From: Spyradosoma sp004558035
GTDB taxonomy: Bacteria; Verrucomicrobiota; Verrucomicrobiia; Opitutales; UBA953
Direction of reading: 5' to 3'
Assembly: GCF_050314555.1 (NCBI RefSeq)
Contig: NZ_JBNPNH010000001.1
Location: 372,001 to 436,000 of the forward strand
DNA length: 64,000 bases
The notes beneath the pieces are model-generated. The model worked only from the letters and a program-made list of their open reading frames with translations, did not search any database and had not been told where the DNA came from. This document shows positions 16,690-25,462 of this stretch, piece by piece; position 1 is the first letter of the stretch, and every line of letters starts with the position of its first letter. The position numbers and the translations under genes are program-made.

Positions 16690-17125
16690 ATGATCCTATA
16701 CGTCAACACCAAGAAACAGCCGCCGACCGTGTCCGAATCGCTCAATGCGAAGACCGACGCAGACGGCGTCCTGCAGGTCTATTCCTCGTCCTTCGGCAGC
16801 GCCGTCTCCTCTTTACGCTTCAAGCGCGGATCCACAGTGCCGCTCGAATGCGTGTTCGCCGACGCCGCCCTCGCCGAGAGCGTCGCGAAGCTCCGCTTCG
16901 GGCTCAAGCTCGCCGGCAGGTTCGACGACCTGCTCGTCGTCGCCGCCGAGACCGACGCGAAGACGCTCAACGCCGACGGCACCGTCTCCTTCGCCCTCAA
17001 GCTCACGTTCGACGCCGCGGCGATCGACGCCGCGCTCAACGTCAACGCCTCCGCCGCGGACGACCTCGCCACCGCCGCCTTCGTCGCCGAAATCGAGTGG
17101 GAGAACGCCGACGGCTTCGATTTCG
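16690..17125 (+). pseudogene. Truncated phage-like protein (5' part, plus strand)
   Basis: The first about 140 codons (MILYVNTKKQPPTVSESLNA onward to FVAEIEW) read like a real beta-rich phage protein. After about 17100-17125 the frame stays open to 17619, but those codons are the antisense of a tail tape-measure-like gene and give a Gly/Glu/Val-rich non-protein. The gene therefore appears to have lost its 3' part at a junction with an inverted fragment. The start is the ATG at 16690, just after island C. Confidence 0.55.
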
Positions 17126-17943
17126 GAGAAGGCGATTTTGCCCTCGACCGCCATTTTTCGGAGCTCGGCGGCGGTCTTGTCCGGGTGGGCTGCGCGGACG
17201 GGCGTCCAGATGTCCACGCCCTTGGCGGCGAACATGTCGAGAAATCCGGCTTCGAAACGTCCGGACGCCTTGGATTTGACGAAATTTTCGACGAGCTCGT
17301 TGACGTCTCTTCCGAGCCCGGCGGAGATATTGTGGAAGGCGTCCGTCCATTTGCGGACGGCTTCGGCGGATTTGAACACGGAGGCGAGCTTTCCGGCGGA
17401 GGCGGCGAGCGTCTCGAAGGGGGCGGTTCCGTTCGCGGCGGATTCGCGGAGCTCGTCGGCGAGGCGGCGCGCGGTTTCGAGCCCGCCGACGAGAGGGGCG
17501 AGCCGAACGGCGACGTTTTCGAAGCGCGACGCCTGCGCCCAGGCGCCGGCGAAGAGCTGCACGGCGCGGCGCGCGCCGTGAATCGCCACGGTGATGTTCG
17601 CGAAAGGCTCGGCGAATGAGCCGATGCGCTCTCTGATGCCCTGAGCGGTCTTCGAGACTGTCGCATGAAATTCGAACATGGCTTTTCCGGATTTTCGGAT
17701 TTCGTCCCCTGCGGATCCTACTGCTCGAGCGGCGGAATCTGACGCCTTGGCGAGAATCGAAGTTCCGTCTGCCGCAAGAATGGTCCCTTTCTTGAGCGTC
17801 TCCGCGGCGGAGGCTCCTCCGCGAAAAGCGTTCTTGACGTTTTCCATGGCGGCATTGACGGATTCCATCATTTCCTTCATTGCGGAAATGAGTCCGGACA
17901 TATCTCCGGATACGGAAAGGGAAATGTCTGTAGAAGAGCTCAT
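17110..17943 (-). pseudogene. Truncated tail tape-measure-like protein (5' part, minus strand)
   Basis: From the ATG at 17943 the minus strand encodes about 275 residues (MSSSTDISLSVSGDMSGLIS onward). They have the helical, Ala/Lys-rich pattern of phage tape-measure N-termini, including repeated ISAMKEMMESVNAAMENV and GFLDMFAAKGVDIWTP. The segment ends around KMAVEGKIAFSEIEAVG; beyond it the frame runs open to 16813 as antisense of the plus-strand fragment. A full tape-measure gene would be several times longer and would include hydrophobic segments, so this is a remnant. Confidence 0.55.
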
Positions 17944-18023
17944 GAATGCTTCCTTGTCGTAAAAATCAACAGTTTGACGATACGCGGCTTGACAATACGC
18001 GCGGAACGCGTAAAAAAGTGAAC

Positions 18024-18308
18024 ATGGACTTCTTCATGTGGTGCGTCGTTTTTCCGATACTCTGCCTTTTAATAATAAGGGAGAAGTTCCCGGGGCTTAT
18101 CTCGAAAATCGTGAAGGGATTCGGGAAGGTTATTGGAATCGGAGTCCTTCTTGGAATCGGTAATTTCCTTGTCGTAAAAATAGGGTGGCTTTGGCTTTTC
18201 GTGATTTTTGGCGGCGCGTTCCTGCTCTACACAGTGATTTTCTTCACGCTGGTGATTCGCTCCGTACGCGAAGAAAACCGCAGAAAATACGGAAAAAAGG
18301 ATAACTGA
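18024..18308 (+). CDS. Small membrane protein, unknown function
   Basis: 94 residues from the ATG at 18024 (MDFFMWCVVFPILCLLIIRE). Hydrophobic segments lie at about 1-17, 36-50 and 55-80, and a basic C-terminal tail follows (RSVREENRRKYGKKDN). No family is recognised. It is AT-richer than the core genes and lies within the accessory islet. The frame opens further upstream, but those residues look non-coding. Confidence 0.5.
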   Translation: MDFFMWCVVFPILCLLIIREKFPGLISKIVKGFGKVIGIGVLLGIGNFLVVKIGWLWLFVIFGGAFLLYTVIFFTLVIRSVREENRRKYGKKDN

Positions 18309-18346
18309 CTGTTGACTGCTGACAGTTATCCTTTGTCCGTCGTCAG

Positions 18347-18490
18347 CTACCCGATGAGGGCGGCGGATGGCGAGTCGTCGATGATTTTTCCGATGCTCTT
18401 GCCGGTTTCGAAACGTGAGCGTTCGAACGCGGCGCGCGTCTCGGCAGAGCGCGGCGCATGTTTCCAAGGTTCGGATTTCTGATTCAGAAT
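18347..18490 (-). pseudogene. Possible short gene relic (C-terminal fragment)
   Basis: On the minus strand, ending at the TAG at 18347-18349, one frame reads SEPWKHAPRSAETRAAFERS then RFETGKSIGKIIDD and a short tail. This looks like the end of a real protein, but no start codon with a plausible N-terminus is visible upstream in that frame. It may be what remains of a gene cut by insertion of its neighbour. Evidence is by eye only. Confidence 0.2.
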
Positions 18491-18513
18491 GAAAAACGCC
18501 GATTCGAGGAAAA

Positions 18514-19089
18514 TCAGCTCTCAGTCTTGCCCAGAAACCAGAACAAGGCGACGGCGGGCAATACCGCAGTAAGAACAAACGCGACGCCGGAGAGAATCTG
18601 GACGAGAAGCGAACAGTTTATAAAAACGACGACGAGCGCGATCACCTCGATGAGCACGTATCCAAGACAACCGTCGCGCAAAATGCTATTGTTCGAGACC
18701 TGGATATTCTTCTTCACGGACGCGCGTTTCTCTTCTGTCCAATAGCTCCTGAAACCCGCGCGCTCGCACTCTTGCGCGCCGAGACGAAGCGAAAGAATGG
18801 TATTGAACACGACGTCGATTTCCGCGGCAGGGTTATTGTTGGAGCGACGAAAAATTTCTTCGTAGAATTTTTCGTTCCAGCGGACGCACGCCTCAAGCCA
18901 CGCGTCCATCGTGTTCTTGCGCGTCCGCACCCAACCGGATCGAAAATCCTCATACTGGCTCCGCTCCCATTGCCCGCTCTCAACGGCAAGGTCGAAGAGA
19001 AGTTCCGCCTCCCGATTCAGATCCCCGCCCGCCGCGACAAGCGCCTCGACGTAAGCAGGAGAACACACCTCGTAAATTGAATTAGTCAT
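18514..19089 (-). CDS. Membrane-anchored protein, unknown function
   Basis: 191 residues from the ATG at 19089 (MTNSIYEVCSPAYVEALVAA). A soluble helical N-terminal part (1-130) is rich in Trp and Arg (WERSQYEDFRSGWVRTRKNT). Two adjacent hydrophobic segments then lie near the C-terminus (YVLIEVIALVVVFINCSLLV and ILSGVAFVLTAVLPAVALFW). The frame continues upstream to 19485, but that part is low-complexity and antisense-like. No family is recognised. It belongs to the 15-19 kb accessory islet. Confidence 0.6.
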   Translation of the reverse strand: MTNSIYEVCSPAYVEALVAAGGDLNREAELLFDLAVESGQWERSQYEDFRSGWVRTRKNTMDAWLEACVRWNEKFYEEIFRRSNNNPAAEIDVVFNTILSLRLGAQECERAGFRSYWTEEKRASVKKNIQVSNNSILRDGCLGYVLIEVIALVVVFINCSLLVQILSGVAFVLTAVLPAVALFWFLGKTES

Positions 19090-19204
19090 AGTTCTCACTT
19101 TCGTTCCCGCGACGGAATTAGGCAAGCAAATTGCGTTTTCCCGAAGCGTTTCCCGCGAAAAACTTCGCGCCCCGGAGAGAAAATTTTGCGCGGGAGGGAT
19201 TCCA

Positions 19205-19229
19205 AAGGCAAGCGGGACGCTCGCCCTCC
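19205..19229. repeat. GGCAAGCG-type small palindrome
   Basis: AGGCAAGCG, GGA loop, CGCTCGCCCTCC is an imperfect version of the perfect 28 bp hairpin at 45088-45115; another copy lies at 53992-54018. It sits in the 19090-19315 intergenic space. That space also holds CCTCCGTTCCTCTGTGT (about 19260), the reverse complement of a word near 53812. No gene is supported in that space. Confidence 0.5.
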
Positions 19230-19315
19230 TTTTCGTTCCCGCGGAGTTCCGTTTCACTGTTCCTCCGTTCCTCTGTGTTAAAAAATTTGAGAGGAGGAAT
19301 TTCAAAAAGCGGGGA

Positions 19316-20611
19316 TCAGTCGTAGAGGCGGTGGCGGCGCATGCGCTCGGCGAAGACCTGCGCCTGGCGGCGCCAGAGGCCGCACCACGCGCGCACGTCG
19401 AGCTTCGCGCCTTCGCGCGCGAGCGCCTTGAAGAACGCCTCCGAGCCGACGTGCTTGATGAAGAGGTCGCGCTCGTTGACGGCAAGCGTCGCGAAAGGAT
19501 TGCTTCCGCTCCAGACGCAGACCTGGCGCATCATGTGGAAGCTGATTTCGCAGGGCGCGAGCGCGTCCCAGTTCGCGACGGCGAGATAGGCGCCGTCCTT
19601 TTCGCCGATTTTGCGCGGGAGCGCGGTCAGCCCGCGGATGAACCAGGCGTTGATCGTGGCGACGAGCGTCTTGTCGGTTTTTCCCGGATACGAAATCCAG
19701 CGGAACGGGAACGTGAGCGCGCCGTCCGCCGCGCGGAACGTGTGCGAAAATTTTCCGACCTGCGAGCCGAGCCCGCTCATCGCGTAGCCTTCGGCGGCCT
19801 CGGGCGAACTGATGTAGGGCGAGGTCGGCACCCATTTCAGTCCCGTGTCGCGCCAGCGCATGGCACGCCGCCAGCCGGACATCTTCACGACGTCCACGCG
19901 CCCGCGGGAACGCGCGGCGGGCGTGAGCGAAAGCCAGTTTTCGCGCGTCGCCGCGAGCGCGAGCTCGCCGATCGTCAGCCCGTGCACGTAGGGAACGGGA
20001 TACATGCCGACGTAGCTCTGCCATTTCGCGTCGAGCATCGGGCCGTCGGTCTTCAGCCCGCCGAGCGGGTTCGGGCGGTCGAGCACGAGCACGGGAACGC
20101 CCGCGTCGAAACAGGCCTCGAGCACGAGCCGCATGCACGAGACGTAGGTGTAGCTGCGCGAGCCGACGTCCTGCAGATCGACGACCATGACGTCGAGCCC
20201 GCTCAGCATCTCCGGCGTCGGCCGGCGCGTCTTGCCGTAAAGGGAAAAGACGGGCAGACCCGTCGCGGGATCGGTCTGATTCTGGACGATTTTTTCCGCG
20301 GGAACGTTCCCGTAGATGCCGTGTTCGGGGCCGAAGAGCTTCGCGAGCTTCACGCCCGCGCGGCGTCCGCGCGTGTGCAGCACGCGGATGGTGCTTTCGC
20401 CGCGGGAATTGACGCCCGCCTGATTCGTGAGCAGCCCGACGCGCTTGCCGCGGAGGCGGCGGAAGCCCTCGGCTTCGAGCACGTCGATGCCGAGCCGGAC
20501 TTTCGGCGCGTTCCCGCCGGCGGTCTCCGCCGCGGCTTCGAGCGCGTTCCCGCCCAGCGCGAGCGCGAGTCCCGCGAAGAGAGAGGTCTTCAGAAATTCC
20601 CGACGAAGCAA
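19316..20611 (-). CDS. namZ: Exo-beta-N-acetylmuramidase NamZ-like (DUF1343)
   Basis: A DUF1343-family protein of 431 residues. Characterised relatives release terminal N-acetylmuramic acid from peptidoglycan fragments. The N-terminus LRREFLKTSLFAGLALALGG has the twin-arginine pattern RRxFLK plus a hydrophobic stretch, so Tat export is likely. Family motifs are GKRVGLLTNQAGV, KLFGPEHGIYG, PVFSLYGKTRRPTPEML, DLQDVGSRSYTY, RPNPLGG, PYVHGLTIGELA and SPYISSPEAAEGY. The start codon appears to be TTG at 20611, as no ATG fits before the signal. A role in wall turnover agrees with the DAP-type wall implied by the ddh gene upstream. Confidence 0.88.
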   Translation of the reverse strand: MLRREFLKTSLFAGLALALGGNALEAAAETAGGNAPKVRLGIDVLEAEGFRRLRGKRVGLLTNQAGVNSRGESTIRVLHTRGRRAGVKLAKLFGPEHGIYGNVPAEKIVQNQTDPATGLPVFSLYGKTRRPTPEMLSGLDVMVVDLQDVGSRSYTYVSCMRLVLEACFDAGVPVLVLDRPNPLGGLKTDGPMLDAKWQSYVGMYPVPYVHGLTIGELALAATRENWLSLTPAARSRGRVDVVKMSGWRRAMRWRDTGLKWVPTSPYISSPEAAEGYAMSGLGSQVGKFSHTFRAADGALTFPFRWISYPGKTDKTLVATINAWFIRGLTALPRKIGEKDGAYLAVANWDALAPCEISFHMMRQVCVWSGSNPFATLAVNERDLFIKHVGSEAFFKALAREGAKLDVRAWCGLWRRQAQVFAERMRRHRLYD

Positions 20612-20635
20612 GGCGGAGATGATTTTTGAGGGTGG

Positions 20636-20741
20636 AATGAATAATGGATAATGAATAATAGATAATGAATAACGGATAGTGGATAGTTGATAGTTATCAA
20701 TTATCAGTCATCCATTATCGTCATCCATTATCGTCATCCGC
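20636..20741. repeat. Hairpin island D
   Basis: Left arm units GGATAATGAATAATAGATAATG and GGATAGTGGATAGTTGATAG face right arm units CTATCAATTATCAGTCATCC and CATTATCGTCATCC. It fills the whole gap between namZ and the stop of ddh. The CGGCTTCGCCG core is absent in this copy. Confidence 0.65.
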
Positions 20742-21731
20742 TCAGAGCATCGTCGCGCGGAGCTCTTCGCCGGACTTCGGCGAAAGCCACGCCGGCGGCA
20801 CGTCGAACACCGTGAACGCGCCCTTGCCGCCGTGAGCCGCGATGCGCGTCGCCGCGCGCGCGTAGGCGACGAGCACGCTCGCCGTGAATTCCGGATTCGA
20901 GCCGAGCTTGATCGCGTATTCGACGATGTGGCGCGTCTCGCCGTTCACGCCCGTCGCGCCGCTGCGGAGCACGAAGCCGCCGTGCGGAATGCCCGCGTGG
21001 TCGCGGTCGAGCTCTTCCTGCGAAATGAAATGAACGGTCGTGTCGTAGTCCGAAAAATAGTTCGGCATCGTCTTGATTTCGCGTTCGATGCGGGCGAGGT
21101 CGGCGCCCGGCTCGGCGACGACGAAGCATTCGCGCGTGTGCTTCTGGCGCGTCGTGAGATCCGGCGTTTCGCCGGCGCGCACGGCTTCGAGCGCCGCGGG
21201 AACGGGGATCGTGTACTGCTTCGCGTCGGCGACGCCCGCGATGCGGCGCACGGCGTCGGAATGCCCCTGGCTAACGCCCTTGCCCCAGAACGTGTAGTCC
21301 TTGCCCTGCGGCAGGAAGGCGTTGCCGAAGAGGCGGTTCAGCGAGAACAGGCCCGGATCCCAGCCGACGGAGATGACGGCGACCTTGCCGGATTTTTTCG
21401 CGGCGGCGTCCACGTTCGCGAAATGCTCGGGAATCTTCGCGTGCGTGTCGAAGCTGTCGATGCAGTTGAAGAGCGCGGCGCACGCGGGCGTCTGCGCGGG
21501 AAGGTCGGTCGCGCTCCCGCCGCAGAGGATCATCACGTCGATCTTGCCGACGAATTTTTCCGCGTCGGCGACGGAATAGACCGCCGTTCCCGGGAGCGCG
21601 GTCGCGACGCTTTTCGGGTCGCGGCGCGAGAACACGCCGACGAGCTCCATGTCGTCGTTCTGCGCGAGCGCGAGTTCCACGCCGCGCCCGAGATTGCCGT
21701 AGCCGTAAATGCCGATTCTGATTTTTTGCAT
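20742..21731 (-). CDS. ddh: meso-Diaminopimelate dehydrogenase
   Basis: NADPH-dependent one-step conversion of tetrahydrodipicolinate with ammonia to meso-diaminopimelate, giving wall cross-linker and lysine precursor. The 329 residues show the Rossmann glycine motif GYGNLGRG (10-17), VFSRRDP after the second strand, DVMILCGGSATDLP, FNCIDSFDTH, VISVGWDPGLFS and FWGKGVSQGHSDAVRRI. All of these are characteristic of Ddh. The ATG at 21731 is supported because upstream residues do not fit. The neighbours pyrC (50 bp upstream on the same strand) and namZ are unrelated in pathway. Confidence 0.94.
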   Translation of the reverse strand: MQKIRIGIYGYGNLGRGVELALAQNDDMELVGVFSRRDPKSVATALPGTAVYSVADAEKFVGKIDVMILCGGSATDLPAQTPACAALFNCIDSFDTHAKIPEHFANVDAAAKKSGKVAVISVGWDPGLFSLNRLFGNAFLPQGKDYTFWGKGVSQGHSDAVRRIAGVADAKQYTIPVPAALEAVRAGETPDLTTRQKHTRECFVVAEPGADLARIEREIKTMPNYFSDYDTTVHFISQEELDRDHAGIPHGGFVLRSGATGVNGETRHIVEYAIKLGSNPEFTASVLVAYARAATRIAAHGGKGAFTVFDVPPAWLSPKSGEELRATML

Positions 21732-21781
21732 AAGTCTGATTTCCTGAATTTGAAAAATTTTCCGAAAAGTCCGCGCGCCGC

Positions 21782-23071
21782 TCAGCGGGCCTCGTACACG
21801 ACTTTGCCGCGAACGAGCGTCGCGAGCACCTTGCCGTGCAGCGTCCTGCCGACGAAAGGCGAATTGCGGGAACGCGAGACGAAATTTTCGGGAACGACCT
21901 CGACGGGCGCCTCCGGGTCGAAGATCACGACGTCCGCGTCCGCGCCGACGGAAAGCGTTCCCGCCGGAGAGCCGATGACGCGCGCGGGGCCGACCGTGAG
22001 CTTTTCGACGACGGCGGAGAGCGTCATCGCGCCGCTGCGGACGAGCGCCTCGATCGCGGCGGCGAGCGTCGTCTCGAGATTGATCGCGCCGAACGGAGCG
22101 TAGTCGAACTCGCAGTCCTTTTCGGTGGGCGTGCGCGGCGAGTGGTCGCTCGCGATCGCGTCGATGGTGCCGTCCTTCAGCCCCTCGATCAGCGCGAGCC
22201 GGTCCTTTTCCGCGCGCAGCGGCGGGTTGATCTTCTTGTTCGTGTCGTAGGCGCCGACGTCGGCGTCGGTCAGCAGCAGGTGGCTCGGCGAGACTTCCGC
22301 GGAGACGCGCACGTCGTGCTTCTTCGCGTCGCGGATCACGTCCACGGCGCGGAACGAGCTCACGTGCTGCACGTGCAGACGCGCGCTCGTGAGGCGCGAG
22401 AGCAGCGTGTCGCTGGCGACGACGATGTCCTCCGACGCGCGCGGCATGCCGCGCAGCCCGAGGCGCAGGCTCTTTTCGCCTTCGTGCATGACGCCCGTGC
22501 GCGACATGCTCGTGTCCTGGCAGTGGTCGAAGATCGGCATGTCGAACATCGAGGAATACTCGAGCGCGCGGCGCATGATCTCGTTGTTCGCGACGCCGCC
22601 GACCGAGTCGGAGATCGCGACGCAGCCCGCCTTCTTCAGCGCGCCGATCGGCGCGAGCCGCTCGCCCTCGCCGCCCAGCGTGATGTTGCCCGCGGGAAGC
22701 ACGTTGACGACGCCGTCCTTGTCCGCCAGTTCCTTGACGAGGCGCACCGTTCCCGCGTTGTCCACGACGATCTTTTCGTCCGGCGTGCACACGACGGTCG
22801 TGAAGCCGCCCGCCGCCGCCGCCGCCGTGCCCGAGGCGAAGGTCTCGCGCGCCGTCTTGCCGGGCTGGTAGAGATGCGCGTTGAGATCGACGAAGCCGGG
22901 AGCGACGACCTTGCCCGTCACGTCGATGACGCGCGCGCGTTCCCGCTGTTCCGGGCTCAGCTCGGGAACGATTTTTCCGTCGGCGACCGCGACGTCTCCG
23001 ACGCTTTCCCGTCCGTTGGCGGGATCGATCACCAGACCGTTTTTGATAAGAACGTAAGAATCGGCACTCAT
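21782..23071 (-). CDS. pyrC: Dihydroorotase, class I, with altered HxH motif
   Basis: A class I dihydroorotase-like amidohydrolase of 429 residues for the third step of pyrimidine synthesis. Visible motifs include DHCQDTS (the His of the metal site), EVSPSHLLLTD, SDHSPRTPTEKD with the catalytic Asp, and FGAINLET. The first metal motif reads DLNAHLYQPG (62-71), so the usual DxHxH has Asn64 in place of the first His. This is either a variant metal site or a non-catalytic PyrC-like partner of an aspartate carbamoyltransferase encoded elsewhere. I chose the Met at 23071 because GGAAAG lies about 8 bp upstream; Met codons at 23086 and 23089 are alternatives. Confidence 0.85.
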   Translation of the reverse strand: MSADSYVLIKNGLVIDPANGRESVGDVAVADGKIVPELSPEQRERARVIDVTGKVVAPGFVDLNAHLYQPGKTARETFASGTAAAAAGGFTTVVCTPDEKIVVDNAGTVRLVKELADKDGVVNVLPAGNITLGGEGERLAPIGALKKAGCVAISDSVGGVANNEIMRRALEYSSMFDMPIFDHCQDTSMSRTGVMHEGEKSLRLGLRGMPRASEDIVVASDTLLSRLTSARLHVQHVSSFRAVDVIRDAKKHDVRVSAEVSPSHLLLTDADVGAYDTNKKINPPLRAEKDRLALIEGLKDGTIDAIASDHSPRTPTEKDCEFDYAPFGAINLETTLAAAIEALVRSGAMTLSAVVEKLTVGPARVIGSPAGTLSVGADADVVIFDPEAPVEVVPENFVSRSRNSPFVGRTLHGKVLATLVRGKVVYEAR

Positions 23072-23159
23072 AAATTTTCTTTCCATCATAATCCCGCCGC
23101 GCCCGAAAATAAAACCCGAATTTGCGCGGCGCCCGCGTTTTTTAAGCGGGTTTCCGAAA

Positions 23160-23235
23160 TGGTGGGCGCAGCAGGATTCGAACCCGCAACCAAGGGATTA
23201 TGAGTCCCCTGCTCTGACCGTTGAGCTATGCGCCC
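23160..23235 (-). tRNA. tRNA with CAU anticodon (tRNA-Ile2 or elongator tRNA-Met), CCA encoded
   Basis: The minus strand starts GGGCGCATAGCTCA and ends TGCGCCC followed by ACCA. The acceptor stem pairs over 7 bp, the T-arm GCGGGTTCGAATCCTGC is normal, and the anticodon loop is CTCATAA. The stem around it (GGGACTCATAATCCC followed by TTGGTTG) resembles tRNA-Ile2, whose C34 is modified to lysidine, more than elongator Met. Identity needs a tRNA classifier. Confidence 0.93.
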
Positions 23236-23361
23236 GAAAAAAAAGTTTCGGGAGATTCTGCCCAAAAACCCTCCCGCCGCAAGGCAAGAGTTTTCGGACG
23301 AAGGCGGGAAAACCGCGTTTAGACGCTTGCGTTCCCGCGGGTTTTGTCAGAAATTTTCGGC

Positions 23362-24063
23362 ATGAAAACAGAACTCATCCTCGCGGTCGACCTCGAAGAC
23401 AAAGACGTCGCGAAAAAATTTCTCGCGCCGCTCGCCGGCAAGCTCACCTGGGTGAAGCTCGGCCTGCAGCTCTTCACGAAATACGGACCGGACGTCGTGG
23501 ACGAATTCGCCGCGCTCGGCTTCAAGGTCTTTCTCGACCTGAAGCTGCACGACATTCCGAACACGGTGGCGAGCGCGATCAGAAGTCTGCGCGGGCGGCC
23601 GTGCGACCTGCTCACGATTCACACGCTGGGCGGGAGCGCGATGATGGCGCGCGCCGTCGAGGCCGCGGCGGAGGCGCTCCCGCGGACGCGCCTGCTGGGC
23701 GTGACGGTGCTCACGTCGATGGACTCGGCGCAGCTTGCGGGCGTCGGCGTCGGGCGGGAACCGCTCGAACAGGTCGAACTGCTCGCGAAGCTCGCCGTCT
23801 CGAGCGGGATGAAGGGGCTCGTCTGCTCGCCGCTGGAGCTCCCGCGGCTGCGCGCGTTTCTGGGCGAAGAGATTGCGCTCGTCACGCCGGGCATCCGCCC
23901 CGCGGGCGCGGCGGGAACGGACGACCAGAACCGCGTGATGACGCCGGCGGAAGCGGCGCGCGCGGGCGCGAGCGGCATCGTCGTCGGGCGCCCGATTCTG
24001 AAGGCCGCCGATCCCGCCGCGGCGGCGCTCGCGATCGAAGCCGAGCTGCGCGGCGTGAACTGA
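23362..24063 (+). CDS. pyrF: Orotidine 5'-phosphate decarboxylase
   Basis: Converts OMP to UMP, the last step of pyrimidine ring synthesis. The 233-residue TIM barrel has the active-site stretch DLKLHDIPNT (59-68), with the Asp-Lys-Asp core that drives decarboxylation. It also has TIHTLGGSAMM, GVTVLTSM, LVCSPLE, TPGIRPAGAAGTDDQNRVMTP and the phosphate loop GASGIVVGRPIL. The ATG at 23362 is preferred to the TTG at 23344. It is divergent from pyrC, with the tRNA between them, so two pyrimidine genes share this locus in opposite directions. Confidence 0.95.
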   Translation: MKTELILAVDLEDKDVAKKFLAPLAGKLTWVKLGLQLFTKYGPDVVDEFAALGFKVFLDLKLHDIPNTVASAIRSLRGRPCDLLTIHTLGGSAMMARAVEAAAEALPRTRLLGVTVLTSMDSAQLAGVGVGREPLEQVELLAKLAVSSGMKGLVCSPLELPRLRAFLGEEIALVTPGIRPAGAAGTDDQNRVMTPAEAARAGASGIVVGRPILKAADPAAAALAIEAELRGVN

Positions 24064-24098
24064 TTTTTCACGAAAAAAACTTTCTCCGCTTTCCCGCC

Positions 24099-25412
24099 AT
24101 GTTCTCCAACGGAAATCGCCTCGAGCGCCAGCTGAAGCCGACGGATCTGCGCGGCATCCTCAAATACGTGCCGATGTTCCGCGACCACACCTTCATCATC
24201 GCGATCGACGGCAGCATCGTCGAGCACGAGAATTTCCAGAACCTCATTCTGGACATCGCGGTGCTGCGCAGCCTGAACATCAACGTCGTCATCGTGCACG
24301 GCATCGGCAAGCAGCTGCGCGACATGGCGAAAGCGCAGCGCAAGGCGCTCAGCGACGTCTACGGCGAGGGCGTGACGGACGACGCGACGATGGCGCTCGC
24401 GCGCGAGGCGGTCGGCATCGTCTCGCAGAGCATCATCGAAGGGCTGACGCACGCGAACCTGAAATGCGCAATCACGAACGCCGTGCGCGCCACGCAGGTC
24501 GGCGTGCTCGACGGCGTGGACCAGAAGCTCACCGGCAAGGTCGAAAAGATCGACGCGCCGCTGATCCGCAGCCTGCTCGCGCAGGACATCATCCCGCTCG
24601 TCTCGCCGATTCTGTGCGACCGCAACGGCGTCTCGCTGCGCGCGAACAGCGATTCCGTCGCCGCGGATCTGGCGATCGCGCTCGGCGCGTCCAAGCTGAT
24701 CTACCTGACGCCGTTCCCGGGGCTCGTCATCGACGGCGACCTGAAGGTGAACCTGAACCTGCAGGATCTCGTCGCGGAGCTGAAGCGCAAGTCCGTGACG
24801 ATCGAAGAACGCCTGCGCGGGAAGGCGCATTTCGCGATTCACGCGCTCGAAAACGGAACGCAGCGCGCGCACATTCTCGACGGACGCACGAACGGCGGCC
24901 TCCTCGCCGAAATCTTCGACAAGGTCGGCACGGGATCGATGATCCACGCGAACGACTACGATTCGATCCGCCCGGCGAAGAAGAAGGACGCGCCCGCGAT
25001 CTACGCGATCACGAAGAACGCCGTGCAGAAGAAAAGCCTCGTCCAGCGCACGCACGCGCACATCGAGGCGCACACCGAGGATTATTTCGTTTACGAAATC
25101 GACGGCAGCATCATCGGCTGCGCCTGCCTGCGCAAGTTCGACGACATGCCGGGAACGCTCGAAGTCTGCAGCGTCTACGTGCAGCCGTTCTACCAGAACC
25201 GCGGCGTCGGCAGAAAGCTGCTCGCCTACGCGGAATTTCTCGCGCGGGAACGCGGCGCGAAGTCGCTGATCACCTTCACGACGCAGACCTACGGCTTCTT
25301 CCGCAGCGTCTGCGATTTCGAGGACGCCGCGCCGGAGGCGATCCCGCCGTCCCGCCTTGAAGAAATCCGAGCCAACGGGCGCAACTCCAAGGCGCTCGTG
25401 AAAAAGCTCTGA
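24099..25412 (+). CDS. argA: N-acetylglutamate synthase (AAK-GNAT type ArgA)
   Basis: Makes N-acetylglutamate from acetyl-CoA and glutamate, the first step of arginine synthesis. Residues 1-290 form an amino-acid-kinase-like domain (HTFIIAIDGSIVEHENFQNL, VIVHGIGKQL, ILDGRTNGGLLAEIF). Residues 295-437 form a GNAT acetyltransferase with the acetyl-CoA loop QNRGVGRKLL. This is the two-domain architecture of classical ArgA. The kinase-like domain normally serves arginine feedback and oligomer assembly. The start is the ATG at 24099, 35 bp after pyrF. Confidence 0.92.
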   Translation: MFSNGNRLERQLKPTDLRGILKYVPMFRDHTFIIAIDGSIVEHENFQNLILDIAVLRSLNINVVIVHGIGKQLRDMAKAQRKALSDVYGEGVTDDATMALAREAVGIVSQSIIEGLTHANLKCAITNAVRATQVGVLDGVDQKLTGKVEKIDAPLIRSLLAQDIIPLVSPILCDRNGVSLRANSDSVAADLAIALGASKLIYLTPFPGLVIDGDLKVNLNLQDLVAELKRKSVTIEERLRGKAHFAIHALENGTQRAHILDGRTNGGLLAEIFDKVGTGSMIHANDYDSIRPAKKKDAPAIYAITKNAVQKKSLVQRTHAHIEAHTEDYFVYEIDGSIIGCACLRKFDDMPGTLEVCSVYVQPFYQNRGVGRKLLAYAEFLARERGAKSLITFTTQTYGFFRSVCDFEDAAPEAIPPSRLEEIRANGRNSKALVKKL

Positions 25413-25462
25413 CGCCGCGCGCGCCCTTCCTTTCAACTTCAAATCCGCAATCCCTCCGAATC

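Noticed and set aside
17126..17619. Continuation of the 16690 frame as a 309-residue protein
   Set aside because: These codons are the antisense of the tape-measure-like fragment and give Gly/Glu/Val-rich sequence with no protein character.
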